A stretch of DNA of 32,681 nucleotides from Acidobacteriota bacterium (GTDB lineage: Bacteria; Acidobacteriota; Terriglobia; Acidiferrales; UBA7541), in contig QHYL01000261.1 of the NCBI GenBank assembly GCA_003224105.1, forward strand, positions 1 to 32,681, in the 5' to 3' direction. This document shows, piece after piece, positions 1 through 7,297 of this stretch. The notes below the pieces were generated by a model. That model worked only from the letters and a program-made list of their open reading frames with translations. It was not told the origin of the DNA and ran no database searches. Both the position numbers and the translations under genes were made by a program. Each line of letters opens with the position of its first letter. Position 1 is the first letter of the stretch.

Positions 1-2
1 CT

Positions 3-149
3 TTTGAAGCCTGTCGCTTCGCCATTGACACGCTCAAGCGCACCGTGCCCATCTGGAAGAAAGAGTATTTCGAGGATGGCGCCGTCTGGGCCGATGGTGA
101 ACTGCCTCCCGCACCTGTGGCGACGCCGCGCGCGAAACCCGCATCTTAA
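3..149 (+). CDS. moaE: Molybdopterin synthase catalytic subunit MoaE, 3' end only
   Basis: The window opens inside a gene; the visible frame encodes the last 48 residues and stops with TAA at 147-149. MoaE is the large subunit of molybdopterin synthase. It binds the precursor while MoaD thiocarboxylate supplies sulfur to make the dithiolene of molybdopterin in the cytoplasm. The segment ACRFAIDTLKRTVPIWKKE matches the family's C-terminal signature, including the two lysines (in TLK and WKK) that correspond to the active-site lysines of E. coli MoaE. It is followed by FEDGAVW and a short Pro/Ala-rich tail, which looks like a lineage-specific extension. The 5' part lies outside the window, so gene length and operon partners cannot be judged. 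The next gene starts six bases after the stop. Confidence 0.88.
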   Translation, partial: FEACRFAIDTLKRTVPIWKKEYFEDGAVWADGELPPAPVATPRAKPAS

Positions 150-155
150 TTCCCA

Positions 156-1250
156 ATGCTCACCCCAACGCCCCACGCCAGCCGAGTTATTTTCTTGGCC
201 CTTACCGTTTTCCTGGCAAGCGGAATTGCCGCTACCCAGGACGACCCCAACCGCCCTCCCTGGGCGCAGAAATCCAAGCCCAAGAAGAATTCCTCCTCCA
301 GAACCACGTCCAGCGCGAGTTCCTCTCCTTCTCCTCCGAATGGCGAGCCTGGCAAAATTGTTCAACCTACCCCGGCACCTCCCAAGGAAGAGTCTTCAGC
401 GCCAACGGTCCAGGGCAACCGCATTCGCGTCAACGTCAATCTGGTTACTGTGCTGGTCAGCGTTCTCGACGAGCACAATCGCCCGGCCCCGGATCTGCCA
501 CGCGAAGCCTTTCAGCTTTTCGATGAAGGCAACGAGCAAAAAATTGACATCTTCGAGCCGGAAACTTCCCTGCCGCTCGACCTCGCGCTGATGATTGACG
601 CGAGCATGAGCGCACACAAAGAAATCACGTTTGAGCAGGAAGCTGCAGCTCATTTCATCCGGCAGGTGGTACGGCCTGGAGATCGCCTGGCGGTTTTTTC
701 TTTCGACGAGGATGTGACACAGCGTCCGCCGGGTTTTTCCGACAATGTCGCCGCTCTTCAGGCGGCAGTTCGCAAAATTCCTGACGGGGCCGGCACTTCC
801 ATCTATGATGCCGTGCTCTTAGCATCCCGCGCGCTAGCGAATCGTGGGGACGACCGCCGCCGCGTGATCGTCCTCGTAACTGACGCCGGCGAGACCACCA
901 GCCACTCGGATTTCGACGCCGCTCGCAGAGAGGCCGTCGGCGCGAATGTGCTTCTTTACACGATCGTCATCCGTCCCGTGAAAAACGAAAACGGGCGCAA
1001 CACCGGCGGCGAGCATGCCCTCGAAACCATGACCGATACCACCGGCGGCGCCATGTTTTATCCGGATACGCCCGCGGAACTTACCGCGATTTTTGACCGC
1101 ATCGACCGCGAGCTTCGCACGCAATACCGCATGGCTTACTATCCCAATCCGCGCGGACCCGCGAACACGTATCGCTCCATCGAAGTGAAAGTCACGACTG
1201 GCAAGTACCAGGTTCGCCACCGCAAGACCTACCTCACAGCCCCGCAGTAA
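156..1250 (+). CDS. Secreted VWFA-related domain protein (acidobacterial type)
   Basis: A 364-residue protein with an N-terminal hydrophobic segment (about residues 10-26, signal peptide) and a Ser/Pro/Lys-rich low-complexity linker (about 38-85). A short beta-rich region (90-138, NLVTVLVSVLDE) precedes a von Willebrand factor A domain (about 142-335). The metal-ion-dependent adhesion site is intact: D148, S150 and S152 (DASMS), T214 (GTSIYDA) and D243 (VTDAGE). Acidobacteria carry many such exported VWFA-related proteins of unknown role; protein or matrix binding outside the cytoplasm is the usual inference. The ATG sits six bases after the moaE stop with no clear Shine-Dalgarno motif, so translation may be coupled to moaE. 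No partner is evident in the neighbourhood. Confidence 0.85.
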   Translation: MLTPTPHASRVIFLALTVFLASGIAATQDDPNRPPWAQKSKPKKNSSSRTTSSASSSPSPPNGEPGKIVQPTPAPPKEESSAPTVQGNRIRVNVNLVTVLVSVLDEHNRPAPDLPREAFQLFDEGNEQKIDIFEPETSLPLDLALMIDASMSAHKEITFEQEAAAHFIRQVVRPGDRLAVFSFDEDVTQRPPGFSDNVAALQAAVRKIPDGAGTSIYDAVLLASRALANRGDDRRRVIVLVTDAGETTSHSDFDAARREAVGANVLLYTIVIRPVKNENGRNTGGEHALETMTDTTGGAMFYPDTPAELTAIFDRIDRELRTQYRMAYYPNPRGPANTYRSIEVKVTTGKYQVRHRKTYLTAPQ

Positions 1251-1402
1251 AGCACCCCGCCAAGGCAGTTCCATTCGCCTCGCATCGAGTAATGGCGCTT
1301 TAGCCAACGCAGTACTCTTGGCCTATGGCTTCTTTGCGATTCGAAACGGGAACATGCCGCTAGGGCCTGGTGTTCCCACGCCCCGAGGACGGTACGGAGA
1401 TC

Positions 1403-2062
1403 ATGCCCATCATCATGCAGCCAATACGAGTCGTAGCAACTCTGTTTTGGCTCGCGCTCACCATCGCACCTGGCTACGCCCAAGATCAATCTCAAGATCC
1501 AGCTCAACCTCAACCGCAGCCGTCCTTGGCGGATGTGGCGCGCCAGGCCCGCAAAGACCGGGAGAAGAACGCCGCTACGCCCAAGGCGGTCATCACCGAC
1601 GAGAATATGCCTTCCAGCAAGGGTTTGACAGGGCTGGCGGGTGACCTCGGGAGCTCGCAGGGCGGAGTGGATAGTGGCGCAATGGCAAAGGCCCTGGCCA
1701 AAGTCGCAGAAGCGGAAGAAGGGCTCAGGAAATTGGAGTTGCTCGATCGCGCGACCCTGGCGAAGGCCATCTTGCTGGACAACGACGTGGACTTTCCCAA
1801 TCGGCGGGCGTGGGAGGACAAGCTCTACGCCGCGAAGGAACACTACGTTTCACGCGAAGGCGAGCTGATTGTGGAGTTGAAACAGATTGTCTCGCAAATG
1901 CAGGCGTTGCAGAGCCAGAGCAAGTTGGACCCCAAAGATCCTCGGGCACAACAAATGAAGAGCAGACTCATGGAAATTGTGCAAGACGCTGTACGCACCG
2001 AACAGGACTATCGCGCCGTCGTGATGGAGGGGTGGGACCTTGCCAAGCAAGCAAAGCATTAG
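1403..2062 (+). CDS. Secreted Lys/Glu-rich helical protein, unknown function
   Basis: A 219-residue protein. I chose the ATG at 1403 because GGAGA lies five bases upstream and the resulting N terminus is a good signal peptide (MPIIMQPIRVVATLFW, then a hydrophobic stretch ending near GYAQ). An in-frame start at 1370 would put 11 polar residues ahead of it. After a Gln/Pro/Asp-rich stretch comes SLADVARQARKDREK, a motif I recall from several exported acidobacterial proteins. The rest (about 95-219) is charged, helix-forming and probably partly coiled coil (AKVAEAEEGLRKLELL). No catalytic motif is visible. The 3' end overlaps the next gene by 23 bases, which points to co-expression. Function unknown. 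Confidence 0.75.
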   Translation: MPIIMQPIRVVATLFWLALTIAPGYAQDQSQDPAQPQPQPSLADVARQARKDREKNAATPKAVITDENMPSSKGLTGLAGDLGSSQGGVDSGAMAKALAKVAEAEEGLRKLELLDRATLAKAILLDNDVDFPNRRAWEDKLYAAKEHYVSREGELIVELKQIVSQMQALQSQSKLDPKDPRAQQMKSRLMEIVQDAVRTEQDYRAVVMEGWDLAKQAKH

Positions 2063-2519
2063 CGCACCCTTCATCGAGTTAGAGGAAAATCGGGCCCGCA
2101 AGGCGACTTCAAGTCCCCAGGACCAGCGGAACAGGGCTGTAGCCGCATTCCTCGATGGCCGCCGCTTGAAAGGGTACATTTACAATTTCTCCGCACAGAA
2201 AGACCGTTTCCGCCTTTTTCTTGAACAAGACACTCTCCAGCGCGAAGGTACCGACGTGCAAATGAAGGATTTGAAGGCCATTTTCTTCGCCAGGGATTTC
2301 GTCGGCAATAGCGAGTACACAGAATCTCAGACCCTGACTCCCCAGAATGGGGGCAGAAAAGCCGAAGTCACTTTTCGGGATGGCGAAAAACTCGTCGGCA
2401 CCACGGACGCCTACAATCCGCAGAAGATTGGCTTCTTCCTCGTGCCAGCCGATCCACGCTCCAATAACCTTCGAGTCTTTGTCATCACTAAGAACGCCGC
2501 TCAATTTCGCTGGATTTAG
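2040..2519 (+). CDS. Small conserved protein with two beta-rich repeats, unknown function
   Basis: A 159-residue protein with no signal peptide. The start is TTG at 2040, inside the 3' end of the previous gene; GGAGGGG at 2026-2032 is placed to serve it, and no ATG occurs before the conserved region. Two similar halves can be seen. The first is AAFLDGRRLKGYIYNFS followed by MKDLKAIFFARDF; the second is VTFRDGEKLVGTTDAYN followed by GFFLVPADPRSNNLRVFVI. The xxFxDGxxLxG pattern resembles a small acidobacterial and deltaproteobacterial domain of unknown function (I believe DUF6982, from memory). Such modules are often linked to PilZ-like or regulatory proteins, but nothing here proves a role. 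The overlap suggests translational coupling with the secreted protein upstream. Confidence 0.75.
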   Translation: MPSKQSISAPFIELEENRARKATSSPQDQRNRAVAAFLDGRRLKGYIYNFSAQKDRFRLFLEQDTLQREGTDVQMKDLKAIFFARDFVGNSEYTESQTLTPQNGGRKAEVTFRDGEKLVGTTDAYNPQKIGFFLVPADPRSNNLRVFVITKNAAQFRWI

Positions 2520-2599
2520 CCCCTTCGCATCCCTAGCCCTGCCTTCTGTCCACATTTTTCAAGCCTCTGGAATGGGTTCGGGTCCCCACCTTACAAGGT

Positions 2600-2631
2600 T
2601 AGGGTCTTTACCCTAGAAGCTAATAGGGTAT
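2600..2631. promoter_or_regulatory. TAGGGT inverted repeat upstream of the receiver-like/subtilase pair
   Basis: TAGGGT (2600-2605) and its reverse complement ACCCTA (2610-2615) are separated by CTTT, and a third TAGGGTAT follows at about 2624-2631. The block lies in a 240-base gene-free, AT-richer stretch (2520-2760) in front of the gene at 2761. It could be an operator or a short hairpin in the leader. It has no T-tract, so it is not a terminator. No convincing -35/-10 pair was identified. Confidence 0.25.
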
Positions 2632-2760
2632 CCCCGGAATTGTTCTAACTACTGTTAATTCCTACACTTTGCCTAGCTACGTCAGCGCACGGGTAGAGAA
2701 TCATGAGTACAGGAACCAGCCCCTGTTTCCCATGTGTAGCGGTAGGGGTAGCCCGTCCGT

Positions 2761-3615
2761 ATGCAGCCCAAGGTGTTAATTATTTGCGAGCGTGCAGCGG
2801 AACGAGACACCATTCGTGTACTCGTTGGGACGATGGGGTGTCAGTGGATTCTTGCCTCGGGGATTCAGGAGGCCTTGACTCTGCTTGGACGAGAACGAAC
2901 TTCCGCGGCCTTGCTCGAACTACCGGGCGCAATCTCCGACCCTGCCAAGTTGGAACAAGGTGTACGGGAGCTTCTGGTGCGCTTTCCGGGACGGGTTATC
3001 GTTTTGACGGATGGAGCACCGGGTCCTCTGACCAATGAGTTGATCTCCAAATATTCCATTCCTTCCGTGCAACGCGATCGATTGGCCGTGGATCTCTGGC
3101 CGCGTCTGGAGTCCATGGTTTATCCGCAACTCGGAAGCCGCCGCATCACCAGAGTGGCTCGCCTCGTCCTGGACACCTTCTTGCAACCCTTGCCTGCAGG
3201 CATCCGGGTCCTGCAACCTGATACTCGCCAGTTAGTCTACGAGGCCCCGGCTCTGACCGCCGATATTTCCTTTGAACGGTCTCCCAATTGCCCCCGCATA
3301 ACTCTGTTGGGCCAAGTCCTGAGGACCAAAGAACCGCAGATTCCCCTGAACGGTGTTTCGGTCGTGCTCAAGAGCCGGAACGGCCCCCTCAATTTGAAGA
3401 TGACAAACGAGGTCGGCGAGTTTTCGTTTGAATTCCAGGATGAACGCGCCGTATCTCTCGAAATTGAAGTCAGCCCGAATGAATGGGTATTGCTGATTAC
3501 CCCTCCCCTGGACTGGGCTGGCAAAGCTAAGGATCAGGCGATGAGTGGATCTTGCATATCAAATGGTTTAACCAACGACACAAAGCTTCCTGGAAAAAAG
3601 GCAAGACTTGTATGA
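2761..3615 (+). CDS. Degenerate receiver-like protein with C-terminal beta-sandwich module
   Basis: A 284-residue cytoplasmic-looking protein without a signal peptide. Residues 4 to about 120 have the pattern of a response-regulator receiver fold (VLIICE, then AALLELPG, then VIVLTDG). The phospho-acceptor Asp is replaced by Glu (E53 in LLELPG) and the acidic pair after strand 1 is reduced to C-E-R, so classical phosphorylation is unlikely. Residues about 150-255 (RQLVYEAPALTADISFE, ITLLGQVLRT, NGVSVVLKS, TNEVGEFSFEF) look like the carboxypeptidase-regulatory-like beta-sandwich module that I recall from acidobacterial and planctomycete proteins near ECF sigma factors and proteases. The TGA at 3613-3615 overlaps the ATG of the S8 protease, so the two are very probably translated together. 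A role as regulator or adaptor of the protease is inference. Confidence 0.72.
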   Translation: MQPKVLIICERAAERDTIRVLVGTMGCQWILASGIQEALTLLGRERTSAALLELPGAISDPAKLEQGVRELLVRFPGRVIVLTDGAPGPLTNELISKYSIPSVQRDRLAVDLWPRLESMVYPQLGSRRITRVARLVLDTFLQPLPAGIRVLQPDTRQLVYEAPALTADISFERSPNCPRITLLGQVLRTKEPQIPLNGVSVVLKSRNGPLNLKMTNEVGEFSFEFQDERAVSLEIEVSPNEWVLLITPPLDWAGKAKDQAMSGSCISNGLTNDTKLPGKKARLV

Positions 3616-5471
3616 GATTGCGATGGCTGTGGGTCCCATTGTTTGTTTTTGGTTTGTGCAGTAATCCGGCAAAAGCAGACAATCGTGTCATAGTTCGGAC
3701 CACGCTTGGCTTGCAGGGCCTTCAGGCCTTTTGCAATGCCCTTCCGTTGCTGCAAACCTGCACGGTAGTCGGAGGCCTGGACGGCGCACTCGGCCAGCTT
3801 TTCCTGATTACCACTCCGCTTGACCTTACCACTATCCTGAACCTGCTAGGCAGCACTGTGGGAATCGTAGATGCGGAAGCCGATCAGTTGCTGAATCTGG
3901 TCGGCGGCCAGAATCAAGTAACCACGCCTCCCGCAGGTCTGTCTGACACGACCCCAGTGAATTATTCCGGCTCAACCGTGTGGAATGGTTACGTAAGCCA
4001 GCCCGCGGCAAACATTGTGCGTGTGTCCGCAGCTCAAACCACGTTCAACGTCATGGGCAGGGGCATCGTCGCTGATATTGATACCGGTGTGGATCCCAAT
4101 CATCCCGCACTGAAACCAGTACTGTTGCCGGGCTACGACTTCACGCGCAATCAGCCTGGTGGTTCCGAGATGACGGACTACACGGGCGCGCCGCCACCAG
4201 CCAACACCACCAACGTCGCCACAGTGAACCAGTCCACCGCTGCCGTGCTCGATCAGTCCACTGCCGCCGTGTTGGATACGAATCCCCAATACTCTGCCTT
4301 CGGCCACGGCACTATGGTGATGGGAATTATTCATCTGGTCGCGCCGCAGGCACAGTTGCTCCCACTGAAGGCGTTCAGTTCAAATGGCAATGGGAACCTG
4401 TCCGATATCTTGCACGCCGTCTATTACGGTGTGCAGAGCGGCGCCAACGTCATCAACATGAGCTTCGACATGAAGTCGAATTCAGCGGAGTTCTCCAAAG
4501 CCATAACCTACGCCAACCAGAACGGCGTGATCTGCGCGGCTTCTGCTGGAAACGATGGAATGCAAGAGACAGTTTATCCCGCTGCATATCAGAATGCTGT
4601 AATGGGAGTGGCTTCCACCAGCGACACTGACACCCGGTCGTCTTTTTCCAATTATGGCGACGCCATCGTGTGGGTCGATGCGCCCGGCGAAGGCGTCGTC
4701 TCTACTTATCCCTTTAGCACTTATGCTGCAGGATGGGGCACTTCCTTCAGTGCCCCGTTTGTTTCCGGCGCTGGCGCTCTTCTGCTGAGTCTCGATCTAA
4801 CCACGAACGAGTCGAAGGCCGCAGCCGCTGTGGCGCACGCAATGCCAGTCGGCTCGGGGATGGGCAATGGACGGTTGGACCTAGTGCAGGCCTTGCAGTC
4901 GGTGGCGCCGGCAAGCGGAAACACCGCGGACTTCAGCACTTCGGTCAGTCCAAACACAGATACCATCAATGCGGGGCAGTCTGCCAACTTCACGGTTTCA
5001 ATCACGCCAAGCGGCGGCTTTAATCATGTGGTGACGTTTAGTTGCTCCGGCATGCCTACAGGAGCATCCTGCACTGTGGCGCCTTCTTCCGTTACGTTGG
5101 ATGGGACCAATCCGTCGAGTGCCAAGCTCGTTGTGATGACTACGCACCGTTCTGGTTTCTTTGTTTCGCCGCGATTTCGCATTGAGCCGAGGATCGGCCC
5201 TGGAAGTGTGGCAACGCTCCTCGCCTGTATTCTCTTTTGGGTTGGATTGATTAGCTCGCGCAAAGTCCTGCGATTCAGGCTGCCTCTTGTTCTGTCTTGC
5301 TCGGTGCTGTTCCTTGCCGCGCTTTGCACTTCTTGTGGCGGTGGAATCGTTACGCCCACTCCTGGCAAGGGGCCGCCTGGCGGAACTCCGGCTGGTAAAT
5401 ACGCCATCGTTGTCACAGGGACTTCAGGGAACGTAAGTCACGCCGCCTCTACCCAGCTCACGGTGAACTAA
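3612..5471 (+). CDS. Secreted S8 (subtilisin-like) serine protease with Ig-like, membrane-anchored tail
   Basis: A 619-residue subtilase. The start at ATG 3612 forms an ATGA overlap with the upstream stop and gives a clear signal peptide (MRLRWLWVPLFVFGL...). A start at 3552 would overlap the upstream gene by 64 bases and bury the signal. The catalytic triad is complete: D157 (DIDTGVDP), H232 (FGHGTMV) and S378 (GTSFSAP), with the oxyanion Asn in SAGND. Between D and H sits a tandem repeat (QSTAAVLD twice). About residues 440-515 form an Ig-like domain (SVSPNTDTINAGQSANFTV, TFSCSGMPTGASC). Two hydrophobic segments and a CTSCGGG stretch follow, then TPAGKYAIVVTGTSG, the usual acidobacterial cell-surface tail. 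It is probably exported and held at the envelope. Substrate unknown. Confidence 0.93.
   Translation: MRLRWLWVPLFVFGLCSNPAKADNRVIVRTTLGLQGLQAFCNALPLLQTCTVVGGLDGALGQLFLITTPLDLTTILNLLGSTVGIVDAEADQLLNLVGGQNQVTTPPAGLSDTTPVNYSGSTVWNGYVSQPAANIVRVSAAQTTFNVMGRGIVADIDTGVDPNHPALKPVLLPGYDFTRNQPGGSEMTDYTGAPPPANTTNVATVNQSTAAVLDQSTAAVLDTNPQYSAFGHGTMVMGIIHLVAPQAQLLPLKAFSSNGNGNLSDILHAVYYGVQSGANVINMSFDMKSNSAEFSKAITYANQNGVICAASAGNDGMQETVYPAAYQNAVMGVASTSDTDTRSSFSNYGDAIVWVDAPGEGVVSTYPFSTYAAGWGTSFSAPFVSGAGALLLSLDLTTNESKAAAAVAHAMPVGSGMGNGRLDLVQALQSVAPASGNTADFSTSVSPNTDTINAGQSANFTVSITPSGGFNHVVTFSCSGMPTGASCTVAPSSVTLDGTNPSSAKLVVMTTHRSGFFVSPRFRIEPRIGPGSVATLLACILFWVGLISSRKVLRFRLPLVLSCSVLFLAALCTSCGGGIVTPTPGKGPPGGTPAGKYAIVVTGTSGNVSHAASTQLTVN
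4230..4277 (+). repeat. Two 24-base tandem repeats encoding QSTAAVLD twice
   Basis: Bases 4230-4253 and 4254-4277 each encode QSTAAVLD (residues 207-214 and 215-222 of the S8 protease), ten residues before the catalytic His. The two copies differ only at synonymous positions (Thr, Ala and Leu codons), so the peptide is conserved while the DNA has drifted. The preceding NVATVN may be a decayed third unit. Confidence 0.85.
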
Positions 5472-5554
5472 AGCCCACCCCGGTCAAGCGAAGGTCGAAA
5501 GACACCACTAGCGCGTTCTGCGCGCGTCTGGCTACGGGCGGCGATTGGAACGAA

Positions 5555-6193
5555 CTACTGGTCTTTCTGAATGTTCTGGTCTTTCTTGATGTCCGAACTG
5601 GCTTGCTCGATGCTCCCTTTAAGGAGTTCGGTCTTCACTTCCGACTTCTGTCCAGCCAGAAGAGAGACTTCGGTTTCAAATGTCTGGAAGCCGGGTAGCG
5701 CTACACGGATGCGATGCTTCCCGGGACTGATCAGCAAAGAATGGAGAGAACCTCCAAACTCGCTGGCATGGCCCGCATAGTTGTCATCCACAAAAACGGC
5801 CGCTCGTCCCGGATCCACCGTCAGTTTTAACTCAGCTGTGATGGAAGGTAGGCGTGCGCCGGTGAGCAAGGGCATCGCCACGCGAACTTTCTGCGCCTGT
5901 CCCGGCTCAACGACAACATCTCTCACAAAGTCCTTATAACCCGACTGGCCAGCAGTGATTTGATGCTTGCCGGGCAAGAGCAGCACCTTCTTATCGCCCT
6001 TGAGTTCCTTTACATAGCCAACGTAGGTGCCATCGATCCAAACGCCTGCGTCTTTTTCGACGCCGCTGGCGCCTTTGAACTTCAGTTCGCCCATGACCTT
6101 GCTGTCCTGTGCAGCCAAACGCGGAGGGACAAGCAAGAAGTAAGAAAGAGCAAGAAGAAGGGCCGCGGAAGGAAACCGGAAACTTCTGTACAT
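5555..6193 (-). CDS. Exported PEGA-domain protein
   Basis: A 212-residue protein. The start at 6193 is preferred over 6220 because GGGGG lies about five bases upstream and the protein then begins directly with a signal peptide (MYRSFRFPSAALLLALSYFL, cleavage near RLAAQ). Two PEGA-like repeats follow. The first, about 40-100, has AGVWIDGTYVGYVKEL and LLLPGKHQITAGQSGYKDF. The second, about 115-185, has DPGRAAVFVDDNYAGH and LLISPGKHRIRVALPGFQTF. The C terminus is a short Lys/Asp/Gln-rich tail. PEGA domains are small surface-layer-like beta modules of unknown precise role. The gene converges with the S8 protease gene (83-base gap). It lies downstream of the methyltransferase gene on the same strand, 142 bases away, so its own promoter is likely. 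Confidence 0.85.
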   Translation of the reverse strand: MYRSFRFPSAALLLALSYFLLVPPRLAAQDSKVMGELKFKGASGVEKDAGVWIDGTYVGYVKELKGDKKVLLLPGKHQITAGQSGYKDFVRDVVVEPGQAQKVRVAMPLLTGARLPSITAELKLTVDPGRAAVFVDDNYAGHASEFGGSLHSLLISPGKHRIRVALPGFQTFETEVSLLAGQKSEVKTELLKGSIEQASSDIKKDQNIQKDQ

Positions 6194-6335
6194 GAAACCC
6201 CCTATTTCCGGGCGGGGCATATATGGTAACCCAGATGGGGATTAATCTGTCTGCAAAAACTCTTTCAACGACAAATATTTTTCTGTTTACGTCTCTTTTT
6301 CTCCTACATCCGCCGCTCCCGCCAGTCCTACAGTC

Positions 6336-7211
6336 CTACTTCTCTTCCGCCAGGCTCAAACAGACCTCCCGCGTGTGCACAACGCACGTTTCTCCCGCTT
6401 CATGCGCATCCATCCGCACTGACTTCAGCTTGAGCAATCCTCCGGTCGTCAACCCTTTCAGCAGCTGCGTCTGTAGCGACGCATCGCGCAAGTTACCGCC
6501 GGAGAAAATCGCCACTGGCGAAACCAGCTCCGCCGCATAAATTCCGTTCGAACGCACGATCTTTGTCATCACTCCCTGGCCGATCGTGGCATTGACCGCC
6601 AACGTGAACGGAACAACGAGCCGCCCGGCCTCGCGCAGCCGCTCGAGCCATCTCGTCTGTGGATGCGTCACGCCGCAATTCACGAGAATCGCGTCACACT
6701 CACCGGGATCAAACGCTGCGCCGTCCTCTGCTTCTACCGACACGTTTGCGTAGTCCGCCAAGTTTTCTTTGGCTCGCGCTGCCAAGTCCGGCTGCAGCTC
6801 CAGCCCTATAACACTTCCGCTTGGCCCCACCACTTCCGCCATAATCGCAGTGTAATATCCAACGCCACATCCCAGGTGATACACGCGCTCTCCCGGCTTC
6901 AACCGCAGTGCGTCAATCCAACAGGCCAGCGATCCGGGTTGCCCGTTGTTAATGTCCTTTTTGCGGTCCAGCGAAATCACGACGTTGTGATACACGTCCC
7001 TCGGATCTTCCACCGTGGTGTATGACAGTTGCCCTAAGCCGGCGGCGGACATGGCTCGCCCTTCTGCCGAACCAATCTGCCACGGCCCCGGCCCCAGGAA
7101 TTTCTCTCGCGGCACCTTCGCGAACGCCTCCACCAATCCCGGCGTTGTCGCGCTCGCCGCAAACTTCACCTCCCGCGCATAGAATTCCCTGCAATCCTCA
7201 ATGGTCATCAT
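6336..7211 (-). CDS. Protein-L-isoaspartate O-methyltransferase family protein
   Basis: A 291-residue protein of the PCMT family, which transfers methyl from S-adenosylmethionine to L-isoaspartyl residues to start repair of aged proteins. An N-terminal part (LVEAFAKVPREKFLGPGPW) leads into the Rossmann core with SAM motif I VYHLGCGVGYYTA. SVIGLELQPDLAARA and AILVNCGVTHPQ follow. The ATG at 7211 follows a GGTGGGG stretch and avoids reading into the divergent gene; an upstream start at 7298 would overlap that gene completely. It is longer than the usual 210-residue Pcm, with an extra C-terminal region from about 200 (NATIGQGVMTKIVRSNG). It may therefore methylate something other than isoaspartate; family membership is firmer than substrate. 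Confidence 0.82.
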   Translation of the reverse strand: MMTIEDCREFYAREVKFAASATTPGLVEAFAKVPREKFLGPGPWQIGSAEGRAMSAAGLGQLSYTTVEDPRDVYHNVVISLDRKKDINNGQPGSLACWIDALRLKPGERVYHLGCGVGYYTAIMAEVVGPSGSVIGLELQPDLAARAKENLADYANVSVEAEDGAAFDPGECDAILVNCGVTHPQTRWLERLREAGRLVVPFTLAVNATIGQGVMTKIVRSNGIYAAELVSPVAIFSGGNLRDASLQTQLLKGLTTGGLLKLKSVRMDAHEAGETCVVHTREVCLSLAEEK

Positions 7212-7282
7212 GCTTACCCCACCATCTGCCGAAACTGGTCCTACGTTACACCAACTTATAGAGTGCGCTCTCAAAAGTTCGT

Positions 7283-7297
7283 GGGATAATGACGGCA
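7283..7297 (+). promoter_or_regulatory. Putative extended -10 giving a leaderless start for the TPR gene
   Basis: TGGGATAAT at 7282-7290 fits an extended -10 (TGn followed by GATAAT), and the ATG follows six bases later at 7297. Transcription would then begin at or next to the start codon, and no Shine-Dalgarno motif is present. No good -35 box is visible. Prediction by eye only. Confidence 0.38.

Noticed and set aside
2703-3038. Cys-containing 111-residue frame in front of and overlapping the receiver-like gene
   Set aside because: Most of it is an out-of-frame reading of the downstream gene; no domain and no clear Shine-Dalgarno.
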